From Arsenophonus endosymbiont of Aphis craccivora (GTDB lineage Bacteria > Pseudomonadota > Gammaproteobacteria > Enterobacterales > Enterobacteriaceae), in assembly GCF_013460135.1 (NCBI RefSeq), contig NZ_CP038155.1, positions 1-64,000 of the forward strand: DNA of 64,000 nucleotides. Reading direction: 5' to 3'. The position numbers and the translations under genes are program-made. Shown here piece after piece: positions 54,455 through 64,000 of the stretch. The first letter of the stretch is position 1. The number at the start of each line of letters is the position of its first letter. Under the pieces are notes generated by a model. The model worked only from the letters and a program-made list of their open reading frames with translations, had not been told where the DNA came from and searched no databases.

Positions 54455-55509
54455 GGCTTTGTTGAATAAATCAGAATTAGCCGACAGGATGGCTCCCTCT
54501 GCTACAGCTGTTATCCGATCCTGACGCTGTGTGGCATACCCAACAACGTCATACGGTTCAGCGCTTTGACCATCGCCATTGCTTCACCTACCTGAGCCTC
54601 ATAGTCACGCAGCCTCAGATGGCCACCCAGCAAAGTTTTTATGCGGAACATTGCTGTTTCTGCCACTGAACGCCGGTGATAACCCACTTTCTTTTTCCAC
54701 ATATCATTACTCCTGCTCAGACGCTGATTCGCCACCGCATGGTTACGTTCATGGTACTTGTCCGGCCAGTATTTCGCTCCGCTTCGCGGCGGGATAAGGG
54801 GCCTGATTTTCTTTCTTAGCAACGCATCTTGGCAGTAATAGGCGTCATAAGCACCGTCTGCTGACACTTCCCTGATTTTCCGGTGGGTTTGGTTAATCAG
54901 GCCCGGCAGTGCCTGCGCATCTGTCGTTCCGCTTAGCGATAAGTCGGCACAGATAATCTCATGAGTCACACTGTCTGCTGCCAGATGAAGCTTGCGCCAC
55001 ACTCTTCGTCTGTCAGCCCCATGCTGCCTGACTTTCCTTTCACCTTCGCCAAAGACCTTCAGACCGGTACTGTCGATGACCAGATGCGAGATTTCACCAC
55101 GCGTTGGCGTTTTTATGCTGATGTTTACGCTCTTTGCTCGTCTGCTGACCAGCGAGTAGTCCGGACAGCACAGCGGCTAAGACATGAGTTTAAAAATCGA
55201 ATCAACGAAGCCCTGTAATGCCCGGAGCGACAGGTTAAACACACGCTTCATCATCAGGACAGTGGTAACAGCCATATCGCTGTAGTAAAGCGGCCGGCCA
55301 CGACCTTCAGGCGAAGAACTGTCAGTCCATCCAGCGATGGCCGACTCATCAAGCCAGACCGTCAGGGAACCGCGTTGTCTGAGTGCCTTGTTGTACGCGG
55401 GCCAGTTGGTAATTTTAAACTTTTGCTTTGACATGGGGACCTGATGTTGAAACGAATTTAGCGATCAGCTCCGCCAATCACCTAAAAGTTCGATTTATTC
55501 AACAAAGCC
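54455..55509 (-). mobile_element. IS903-like insertion sequence, copy 6
   Basis: Full 1055-bp element with perfect ends and an exact target duplication AATCTAAAC on both sides (54446-54454 and 55510-55518). A simple insertion in the last codons of ogt. Confidence 0.98.
54511..55434 (-). pseudogene. IS903-like transposase, copy 6, nonsense mutant
   Basis: Same TAG at codon 86 as copy 1 (55177-55179), with extra private changes (second residue Ser; DAYYCQDALL for DACYCHDALL). Despite the broken gene its target duplication is perfect, so it probably transposed using transposase from another copy, or was converted after insertion. Confidence 0.93.
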
Positions 55510-56140
55510 AATCTAAACGCCAACTTTTTATATCTAACCCACCGCTGTAACCTACTAATTTACCATCATGACCAATAACACGATGACACGGAATAATAAG
55601 CGCAATAGGATTACGCGAATTTGCCATACCAACTGCTCTACAGAAATTATCAGAACCTAGTGCAATTGCGAGTTCCTTATCACTCCAGCATTGGCCATAT
55701 GGAATTTCACCAAGTTGCTGCCAAAATCTTTTCTGAAAATGGGTACCAGAAGGATTCAAGATGACAGAAAAATTGTCTCTTTCACCATTAAAATATTGCT
55801 CTAATTCTTTTATACACTGTTCGGTATGAACATTTTTACGTTCTTTTTCATTTATTTGGTTAACAAAATCAACACCGATTATTCCATTATGATCAGCGGT
55901 AATGTGAATGAAAGGTCTTGGAAAACCTTTTGGGGTAGAAAAATAATGGTGGTACATAACAACTTCCTTAAAATAGTGAACTATTTTAACAATTCATTTT
56001 ATCCCGCAAGCAAAATTACCGCTGTTGGGAAAAATATTTCTACCTATTGGAATATTTGTTAAAAAATATAATAAAAATACAAATTTTTTATTTCTTGTTG
56101 AAATAATAAGTTAGATAAAATTCCCACCACAAATTAGATA

Positions 56141-56187
56141 ACACTATATATAGTATGGTTGAATAAAAATAAATCAAGATATAGTAT
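56141..56187 (+). promoter_or_regulatory. Pair of NrdR boxes upstream of nrdH
   Basis: Box 1 (56141-56156, ACACTATATATAGTAT) closely fits the NrdR consensus; box 2 (56172-56187, AATCAAGATATAGTAT) keeps the right half. The boxes are 31 bp apart, about three helical turns, the usual spacing for NrdR pairs. They lie 55-100 bases before nrdH, so the operon was under NrdR repression. Confidence 0.7.
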
Positions 56188-56241
56188 TTATAATGGCTGA
56201 TCAATTGTAAACTTAGTTATTACCAAATTAAGGAGCCAACA

Positions 56242-56469
56242 ATGAATATTATCGTCTACAGTAAACCAGATTGTGTACAGTGCAATGCAACTTGTCTAGC
56301 ACTAAAACGTAAAAATTTACCTTATGATGTCGTGGATTTAACCCAAGATCATGAAGCATTGCGTTTTATGACCAAATTGGTCTATCAGCAAGTACCCGTT
56401 GTTATAGCCGGTAAACAACATTGGTCAGGCTTTCGCCCTGATATGATCAATCAATTAGCTAGTAATTAA
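56242..56469 (+). CDS. nrdH: Glutaredoxin-like NrdH
   Basis: 75 residues (E. coli 81). Thioredoxin-fold redoxin with the CVQC active site (KPDCVQCNATCLALKRK) and the typical end WSGFRPDMINQLAS. It gives electrons to the class Ib ribonucleotide reductase NrdEF. Ribosome site AAGGAGCC. It is the only nrd gene here with an intact frame, although its partners are all broken. Confidence 0.93.
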   Translation: MNIIVYSKPDCVQCNATCLALKRKNLPYDVVDLTQDHEALRFMTKLVYQQVPVVIAGKQHWSGFRPDMINQLASN

Positions 56470-56700
56470 CATAATATGATGAAAACTCAGTCACTTATTT
56501 ACTATTCCAGTAAATCGGAAAATTGCCATCGCTTTGTGCAAAGATTGGGCTTCCCTGCTACACGCATTCCTATTGATACGAATGAGATACTACCAAATGC
56601 GATCCAACCTTACGTTTTACTGCTCCATAACTATGGTGGCGGTGGTAAAAACGGTGCTGTGCCCAAAGCTGTTATTTACTTTTTAAATCAACCCCAAAAT

Positions 56701-57755
56701 GGCTTTGTTGAATAAATCGAACTTTTAGGTGATTGGCGGAGCTGATCGCTAAATTCGTTTCAACATCAGGTCCCCATGGCAAAGCAAAAGTTTAAAATTA
56801 CCAACTGGCCCGCGTACAACAAGGCACTCAGACAACGCGGTTCCCTGACGGTCTGGCTTGATGAGTCGGCCATCGCTGGATGGACTGACAGTTCTTCGCC
56901 TGAAGGTCGTGGCCGGCCGCTTTACTACAGCGATATGGCTGTTACCACTGTCCTGATGATGAAGCGTGTGTTTAACCTGTCGCTCCGGGCATTACAGGGC
57001 TTCGTTGATTCGATTTTTAAACTCATGTCTTTGCCGCTGTGATGTCCGGACTACTCGCTGGTCAGCAGACGAGCAAAGAGCGTCAACATCAGCATAAAAA
57101 CGCCAACGCGTGGTGAAATCTCGCATCTGGTCATCGACAGTACCGGTCTGAAGGTCTTTGGCGAAGGTGAATGGAAAGTCAGGCAGCATGGGGCTGACAG
57201 ACGAAGAGTGTGGCGCAAGCTTCATCTGGCAGCAGACAGTGTGACTCATGAGATTATCTGTGCCGACTTATCGCTCAGCGGAACGACAGATGCGCAGGCA
57301 CTGCCGGGCCTGATTAACCAAACCCACCGGAAAATCAGGGAAGTGTCAGCAGACGGTGCTTATGACGCCTGTTACTGCCACGATGCGTTGCTAAGAAAGA
57401 AAATCAGGCCCCTTATCCCGCCGCGAAGCGGAGCGAAATACTGGCCGGATAAGTACCATGAACGTAACCATGCGGTGGCGAATCAGCGTCTGAGCAGGAG
57501 TAATGATATGTGGAAAAAGAAAGTGGGTTATCACCGGCGTTCAGTGGCAGAAACAGCGATGTTCCGCATAAAAACTTTGCTGGGTGGCCATCTGAGCCTG
57601 CGTGACTATGAGGCTCAGGTAGGTGAAGCAATGGCGATGGTCAAAGCGCTGAACCGTATGACGTTGTTGGGTATGCCACACAGCGTCAGGATCGGATAAC
57701 AGCTGTAGCAGAGGGAGCCATCCTGGCGGCTAATTCTGATTTATTCAACAAAGCC
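56701..57755 (+). mobile_element. IS903-like insertion sequence, copy 7
   Basis: Full 1055-bp element with perfect ends and an exact target duplication CCCCAAAAT (56692-56700 and 57756-57764). Plus orientation, opposite to copy 6, with which it brackets ogt, nrdH and the start of nrdI. Confidence 0.98.
56776..57699 (+). pseudogene. IS903-like transposase, copy 7, nonsense mutant
   Basis: Frame as in intact copies except TGA at 57040-57042, replacing a TGC Cys codon (codon 89). This is a different lesion from that of copies 1 and 6. It carries the GGHLSLRDY variant of copies 3 and 5. Confidence 0.93.
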
Positions 57756-57975
57756 CCCCAAAATCGAAAGTTTTTACGGGGCGTCATTGCATCAGGAAAT
57801 AGTAATTTTGGTGCAACTTACGCTATAGCAGGTAACATTATTTCCGCTAAATGCCAAGTACCATTGCTCTATCGTTTTGAATTACTCGGTACTGAACGGG
57901 ATCTTCAAAAAGTACGCCAAGGGTTACAACAAGTTTGGCAACAACAAATGCAGTGAAGTAATACGGAGCTTCCTT

Positions 57976-60104
57976 ATGACAGTACAGCCTCAAGAACAAC
58001 TCGATTATCATGCACTCAATGCCATGCTAAACCTGTATGATAAAGATAATAAAATTCAACTCGATAAAGATAAGCAGGCGGCTCATCATTACTTTCGCCA
58101 CCATGTCAATCAAAACACGGTTTTTTTTCATAATTTACAAGAAAAACTGGATTTTTTGGTAGCAGAAAATTATTACAACTCGGCAAGACTGGCACAATAT
58201 GCATTTACTTTTATTAAAAAACTTTTCCAGCAAGCCTATAACCACAAGTTTCGTTTTCAAACATTTCTTGGTGCCTTTAAATATTATACTAGCTACACCT
58301 TAAAAACTTTTGATGGTAAGCGTTACTTAGAGCGTTATGAAGATAGAGTTTGCATGGTTGCTTTGACGCTTGCCCCAGGAAATCAAGAGTTAGCTAGTCA
58401 ACTGGTGGATGAGATTATTAGTGGCCGCTTCCAACCAGCAACGACCACTTTTTTAAATTGCGGTAAAAAACAGCGTGGTGAACTGGTATCTTGTTTCTTA
58501 CTGCGGATAGAAGATAACATGGAATCGATAGGCCGTTCTGTCAATTCCGCCTTGCAACTGTCAAAACGTGGCGGTGGTGTAGCTTTCTTATTTACTAATT
58601 TACGTGAAGCTGGGGCACCGATAAAACTGATTGAGAACCAATCTTCTGGCGTAGTACCTGTAATGAAAATGCTAGAAGATGCCTTCTCTTATGTCAATCA
58701 ACTTGGCGCAAGACAAGGGGCTGGAGCAGTCTATCTGCACACCCATCACCCTGATATTTTAAGCTTTTTAGATACTAAACGTGAAAATGCCGATGAAAAA
58801 ATCCGGATTAAAACCTTGTCACTGGGTGTAGTGATCCCGGATATTACCTTTCATCTAGCTAAAAATAATCAAGATATGTATCTTTTCTCACCTTACGATA
58901 TTGAGCTCTGTTATGGTGTCCCTATGTCAGGGATTAATATTACTGAAAAATATTCAGAAATGGTAAATAATAAAAACATTCGCAAACAGAAAATCAACGC
59001 CCGTGAGTTTTTCCTCACCTTAGCAGAAATTCAATTTGAATCAGGCTATCCTATATTTTATTTGAGGATAATGCCAATCGTCTAAATCCTATTTATGGTC
59101 GGATTAATATGAGTAATCTGTGCTCAGAAATCTTACAAGTCAATGATGCCAGCATCTACGACGAGAATTTAGAATATCGGCATGTAGGTAAAGATATTAG
59201 CTGTAATTTAGGCTCAATGAATATTGCCAAAACGATGGATTCCCCTGACTTTGCTCATTCAATTGAGATTGCCATTAGAGCATTAACAGCTGTTTCAGAT
59301 ATGAGCCAGATCCAATCAGTGCCCTCGATTCAAGCAGGTAATAAAAAATCACACGCTATTGGTTTAGGACAAATGAATTTACATGGCTATCTGGCACGTG
59401 AGCATATTCATTATGGTTCAGACGAGGGAATTGATTTTACCAATATCTACTTTTATACCGTAACTTACTACGCATTACAGGCATCGAATAAGCTAACTAT
59501 TGAGCGCCAACAATATTTTAGCGGTTTTGAGCACTCTAAATATGCCTCTGGCGAATATTTTGATAAATATATTAATCAGCAGTGGCAACCTAAAACTGAA
59601 AAAGTAAAACAGCTATTTCAACGCTCAGCCATCCATATCCCAACTACTGAAGATTGGCAAAAACTCAAGCAATCTATTATAGAGCACGGGATCTATAATC
59701 AGAATTTACAAGCCATTCCACCCACAGGCTCTATCTCTTATATTAATCATTCAACTTCCAGCATTCATCCGATTGTTGCGCGTATTGAAATTCGTAAAGA
59801 AGGAAAAATTGGCCGCGTCTATTATCCAGCCCCTTACCTGACGAACGAAAATTTAGAGTATTATCAAGATGCTTATCAAATAGGTGCTGAAAAAATCATT
59901 GATACATATGCTGCTGCTACCCAACATGTCGATCAAGGGCTGTTATTGACCCTTTTCTTTACTGATGACTCAACCACGCGAGATATTAATCGTGCTCAGA
60001 TATATGCTTGGAAAAAAGGGATTAAAACCCTTTATTACATACGGATCCGACAATCAACATTAGAAGGAACAGAAGTCAAAGGCTGCGTTTCATGTGCACT
60101 ATAA
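57976..60104 (+). pseudogene. nrdE: Class Ib ribonucleotide reductase alpha subunit, frameshifted
   Basis: Starts [20 protein letters not shown] and matches NrdE (E. coli 714 residues) to IQFESGYP, where one base is missing near 59055-59066 and the frame stops at 59085. The other frame resumes before [13 protein letters not shown] and runs to the C-terminal redox pair GCVSCAL. Catalytic elements ([33 protein letters not shown]) are otherwise conserved, so the lesion is recent. A sequencing slip in the T/A run is possible. Confidence 0.9.
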
Positions 60105-60111
60105 TTTATAG

Positions 60112-61086
<975 letters not shown>

Positions 61087-61110
61087 TTTATTAATATTCT
61101 ATTAAATAAT

Positions 61111-61187
61111 GATAAAAAAGCAGGCTAAATAAATACGACATATAATATTATATATCTATATTTTATTTAGCCTGCTTTTTATTATCA
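61111..61187 (+). terminator. Long hairpin terminator after nrdF
   Basis: AAAAAGCAGGCTAAATAAA (from 61115) pairs with the TTTATTTAGCCTGCTTTTT arm around 61162-61180, with about 30 bases of AT-rich loop between. The T-run at the end makes it a good bidirectional or nrd terminator, 25-100 bases after the nrdF stop. Confidence 0.75.
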
Positions 61188-61634
61188 ATAACAGCTAGCA
61201 AATCAATTTTTTAGTTGATAACACAAAGCAAACCTATCTTTACGCTTTATATTAATCAATTACTCATATTATTCTTCTATAAAAAAACAAAAAATAATTA
61301 AATTCATAAATTCATTTAATTGGTAAATAAAAAATCATATTAAAGATTATTTGATAATAAAAAAATGCCATCCTCAAAGTAAAATTCAATATATTTGCAG
61401 TAATAACAACCAGTTAAAAACAAAAATCTCATTTATTAAAAAATAATTTGGTAATAAAAATAACGTTTTATGCAATATTTGCTAAAAATTACACCCACCT
61501 TTTTGATTAATTTTGTTAAACATAGGGTTGCCAGAATATTTCATTATGTTAAGTTATATAAAACATAAATTTAAATAAGGATACGAAAAATTAATACGCC
61601 AATTAATTAACTAACCATAGGATATTGTTATTGC
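61188..61634. promoter_or_regulatory. proU upstream region
   Basis: About 450 very AT-rich bases before proV with no gene. In E. coli the osmotically controlled proU promoter and an H-NS-bound element lie in this place; the base composition fits H-NS binding, but I cannot define a promoter by eye. Confidence 0.4.
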
Positions 61635-62834
61635 ATGTCATTTAAAATAGAAGTGAAAAATTTGTACAAAATATTCGGAGATCATCCTCACCAAGCTTTT
61701 AAACTTATCAATAAAGGCTTAACTAAAGAACAAATATTTAATAAAACCGGTTTAGCTATTGGTGTTAAAGACGCCAATCTGTCCATTGAAGAAGGCGAAA
61801 TTTTCGTCATTATGGGTCTATCGGGCTCAGGAAAGTCTACCCTAGTGCGCCTCCTCAATCGCCTAATTGAACCGACCAAAGGCCAAGTCTTAATTGACGG
61901 TGAAGATATTGCTAATATTTCGCAGGAAAAATTACGTAAAGTACGGCGTAAAAAAATTAGTATGGTATTTCAATCCTTCGCATTAATGCCCCATCTCAAT
62001 GTATTAGATAATGTCGCATTTGGTATGGAATTAGCTGGTGTTGCCAAACCAGAACGAACAGAAAAAGCATTAGCCGCGTTGCGACAAGTTAATCTTGAAC
62101 AATGGACACAATCTTTTCCAAACGAATTATCAGGTGGTATGCGCCAACGTATTGGCCTTGCACGAGCATTGGCTAATGATCCTGATATTTTGCTGATGGA
62201 TGAGGCATTCTCTGCGCTAGATCCACTAATTAGAACAGAAATGCAAGATGAATTACTGTCATTACAAGGTGATAAACAACGCACGATTATTTTTATCTCT
62301 CATGATCTGGATGAAGCTATGCGGATAGGTGACCGGATCGCAATTATGCAAGATGGCGTTATTATCCAAGTTGGTACCCCTGATGAGATCTTAAATAATC
62401 CGGTTAATAATTATGTTAAAACGTTTTTTCGTGGCGTCGATATTAGCCAAGTCTTCTCTGCCAAAGATATTGCCCGCCGTAGACCCGACGCCCTGTTACA
62501 TATTGCTCCTGGTTTTGGCCCACGTTCAGCACTAAAAATACTGAATGATGAAGATCGTGATTATGGTTATTTAATTGAAAGAGGTCACAAATTTGTCGGT
62601 ATAGTTTCCATCAACTCATTGGAACAAGCATTATTCGATAAAAAAAATATTGAACAGGCAATCTTAACCTCCCCTTGTGCTATTGATGCCAACACTCCAC
62701 TTAATGAACTTATTTCAACTATTGCTCAATCTCCCTGTGCAGTTCCTGTTATTGGTGATAATCAACATTATATTGGCGTTATTTCTAAAGGGATCTTACT
62801 GCAAACATTGGATAAGGAGACAATAAATGGATAA
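61635..62834 (+). CDS. proV: Glycine betaine/proline ABC transporter ATPase
   Basis: 399 residues (E. coli 400). ABC ATPase with Walker [17 protein letters not shown] near residue 60, signature [15 protein letters not shown] near 170 and Walker [14 protein letters not shown], followed by a tandem CBS region (about 280-395) that senses ionic strength in related transporters. Energises uptake of betaine and proline under osmotic stress. Overlaps proW by eight bases. Intact. Confidence 0.95.
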   Translation: MSFKIEVKNLYKIFGDHPHQAFKLINKGLTKEQIFNKTGLAIGVKDANLSIEEGEIFVIMGLSGSGKSTLVRLLNRLIEPTKGQVLIDGEDIANISQEKLRKVRRKKISMVFQSFALMPHLNVLDNVAFGMELAGVAKPERTEKALAALRQVNLEQWTQSFPNELSGGMRQRIGLARALANDPDILLMDEAFSALDPLIRTEMQDELLSLQGDKQRTIIFISHDLDEAMRIGDRIAIMQDGVIIQVGTPDEILNNPVNNYVKTFFRGVDISQVFSAKDIARRRPDALLHIAPGFGPRSALKILNDEDRDYGYLIERGHKFVGIVSINSLEQALFDKKNIEQAILTSPCAIDANTPLNELISTIAQSPCAVPVIGDNQHYIGVISKGILLQTLDKETING

Positions 62835-63879
62835 CCAAACTCACATAAGTCAAGAAATAATTCATGATCCTTGGAACACTATAACAACAGAAACCTCTAC
62901 AGATTGGTTAGACATCCCGGTAACCGATGTACCAATCAAACATTTTGATATCATGCATCCCTTTCAACAACCACTCATACCGTTAGACTCATGGGTTTCA
63001 CATGCTATCGATTGGATAGTTTTACACTTCCGCCCATTATTTCAAGGGATCCGTCTGCCGATTGATTTTATGTTAAGTCGTTTTGAACAAATCCTAACAA
63101 CATTACCTGCTACTTTTATCATTGTTTGTTTCGCTCTATTAGCCTGGCAGTTATCAAATAAAAAAGTGGCAGTAGCAACTTGCATCTCATTGGTCTTCAT
63201 TGGAGCTATTGGCGCCTGGCCAGAAGCAATGATAACTTTATCTCTGGTATTAACTTCCTTATTTTTCTGTCTGTTAATAGGTTTACCATTGGGAATATGG
63301 TTAGCAAATAGCAAACCAGCAAGCCAAATAATTCGGCCTCTACTAGATGCAATGCAAACTACACCAGCATTTGTTTATTTGGTACCTATTGTTATGTTAT
63401 TCGGTATTGGTAATGTCCCTGGTATTGTCGTCACAATTATTTTTGCTCTACCGCCAATTATTCGACTAACTATTTTGGGAATAAGGCAAGTACCCGATGA
63501 TCTTATTGAAGCTGCAGAATCGTTTGGTGCCAGTCGAAATCAACTTTTGTTTAAAGTTCAGTTACCGCTTGCTGCGCCTACTATCATGGCGGGAGTTAAT
63601 CAGACATTGATGTTATCACTTTCAATGGTTGTTATTGCATCTATGATTGCTGTTGGCGGGTTAGGTCAAATGGTACTAAGGGGCATTGGTCGATTAGATA
63701 TGGGACTAGCAGCGGTAGGTGGTACTGGTATTGTTATATTGGCTATTATTCTGGATCGGCTAACCCAATCATTAGGTGAAAAAGCCTGCATTAAAAAAAA
63801 TACCGCTTGGTATCACTCGGGGCCTATTGGCTTAATGACCTGTTTATTGCAAAAAACTAAAACTCGTTTCTGCAAATAA
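62827..63879 (+). CDS. proW: Glycine betaine/proline ABC transporter permease
   Basis: 350 residues (E. coli 354). A hydrophilic N-terminal stretch of about 95 residues, as in E. coli ProW, precedes about seven membrane segments. The EAA loop that contacts ProV reads [20 protein letters not shown] near residue 235. The last 25 residues ([13 protein letters not shown] onward) diverge from E. coli but the frame is whole. Second gene of proVWX. Confidence 0.94.
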   Translation: MDNQTHISQEIIHDPWNTITTETSTDWLDIPVTDVPIKHFDIMHPFQQPLIPLDSWVSHAIDWIVLHFRPLFQGIRLPIDFMLSRFEQILTTLPATFIIVCFALLAWQLSNKKVAVATCISLVFIGAIGAWPEAMITLSLVLTSLFFCLLIGLPLGIWLANSKPASQIIRPLLDAMQTTPAFVYLVPIVMLFGIGNVPGIVVTIIFALPPIIRLTILGIRQVPDDLIEAAESFGASRNQLLFKVQLPLAAPTIMAGVNQTLMLSLSMVVIASMIAVGGLGQMVLRGIGRLDMGLAAVGGTGIVILAIILDRLTQSLGEKACIKKNTAWYHSGPIGLMTCLLQKTKTRFCK

Positions 63880-63953
63880 ACATGATGTCATTTTTATCAT
63901 ATAAACAATTTTAGCCTATTCATTTTGTCGATACCCCCTAGAGAGGAAATCAC

Positions 63954-64000
63954 ATGCGTAAAACTATTTTGCTGGCTGCGGCTTTAACAACATTAATCAG
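63954..64000 (+). CDS. proX: Glycine betaine-binding protein, start only
   Basis: Fifteen complete codons before the window ends: MRKTILLAAALTTLI, a basic start then a hydrophobic run, as in a secretion signal. GAGAGG lies seven bases or so upstream. Named from its place after proW in the proVWX operon; most of the gene is outside the window. Confidence 0.75.
   Translation, partial: MRKTILLAAALTTLI

Larger units (their letters stand above)
54411..55957 (-). pseudogene. ogt: Methylated-DNA cysteine methyltransferase, end replaced by IS copy 6
   Basis: Ogt family. The main part (55510-55957) has the active-site IPCHRVIG, LGSDNFCRAVGMANSRNP and YSGGLDIKSW. At RLD the IS begins; the current frame adds WLC and stops (152 residues). 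Before insertion the tail was YEKNGNSRKIG, still visible at 54411-54445. All catalytic motifs survive and only about 11 end residues are lost, so the product might still work. It repairs O6-alkylguanine by transfer to Cys. Confidence 0.88.
56476..57956 (+). pseudogene. nrdI: NrdI flavodoxin-like protein, split by IS copy 7
   Basis: The N-terminal part (56476-56700) has [20 protein letters not shown] and the flavin loop [14 protein letters not shown], ending NQPQN. After the IS the frame resumes as [20 protein letters not shown] and ends QQVWQQQMQ. One 9-bp repeat removed, the two parts join in frame to about 137 residues, the usual NrdI size. NrdI activates the manganese cofactor of NrdF. Confidence 0.92.

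Noticed and set aside
61688-62284. Minus-strand frames inside proV
   Set aside because: They are antisense to strongly conserved ABC ATPase codons and have no recognisable product.

Overview
The window reads as an AT-rich gammaproteobacterial chromosome of the order Enterobacterales, in a lineage undergoing genome decay. Nearly every intact gene has an Escherichia coli counterpart of almost the same length and in the same local order, but about sixteen host genes are broken by stop codons, small indels or insertion sequences. Seven copies of one 1055-bp IS903-like element (IS5 family) fill about 11% of the window and look richer in G+C than their surroundings. This fits a recently host-restricted insect symbiont such as Arsenophonus or a related Morganellaceae; that placement is inference from gene content, not proven.

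Layout. 1-4683: IS copy 1, yobD and the mannose PTS operon manXYZ (minus strand). 4684-24197: IS copy 2, then a block collinear with the E. coli cysB-trp region: cysB, a broken sodC, topA, sohB, yciK, an unrecognised lipoprotein gene split by IS copy 3, rluB, yciO, rnm, the trp promoter, leader and attenuator, and trpEGD(CF)BA with four of six genes broken. 24198-54221: IS copy 4 joins the cut trpA to a block collinear with the E. coli nag-lip region: nagE (split by IS copy 5), nagB, nagA, nagC, four tRNA genes, ubiF, miaB-ybeZ-ybeY-corC-lnt, a gltL remnant, leuS-lptE-holA-nadD, rsfS-rlmH-mrdA-mrdB-rlpA-dacA-ybeD-lipB-lipA and a frameshifted cspE. 54411-64000: ogt (split near its end by IS copy 6), nrdHIEF (nrdI split by IS copy 7, nrdE frameshifted, nrdF with a stop) and proVW plus the start of proX.

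How the genes work together. The retained core covers cell-wall elongation (PBP2, RodA, DacA), outer-membrane and lipoprotein assembly (LptE, Lnt), protein lipoylation (LipB, LipA), tRNA and rRNA modification, and replication (HolA, TopA). The lost functions are those a host can supply or that a sheltered cell may not need: tryptophan synthesis, GlcNAc catabolism, periplasmic superoxide dismutase, glutamate uptake and class Ib ribonucleotide reduction. ManXYZ and NagA remain intact, so imported amino sugar could still feed wall synthesis.

IS copies 5, 6 and 7 have perfect 9-bp target duplications and sit inside otherwise collinear genes. Copies 2 and 4 have none and lie exactly where gene order jumps, which points to recombination or deletion at these elements. 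I found no CRISPR array, prophage, toxin cluster or obviously new multi-gene system. The least explained gene is the IS-split lipoprotein gene at 12912-14698.
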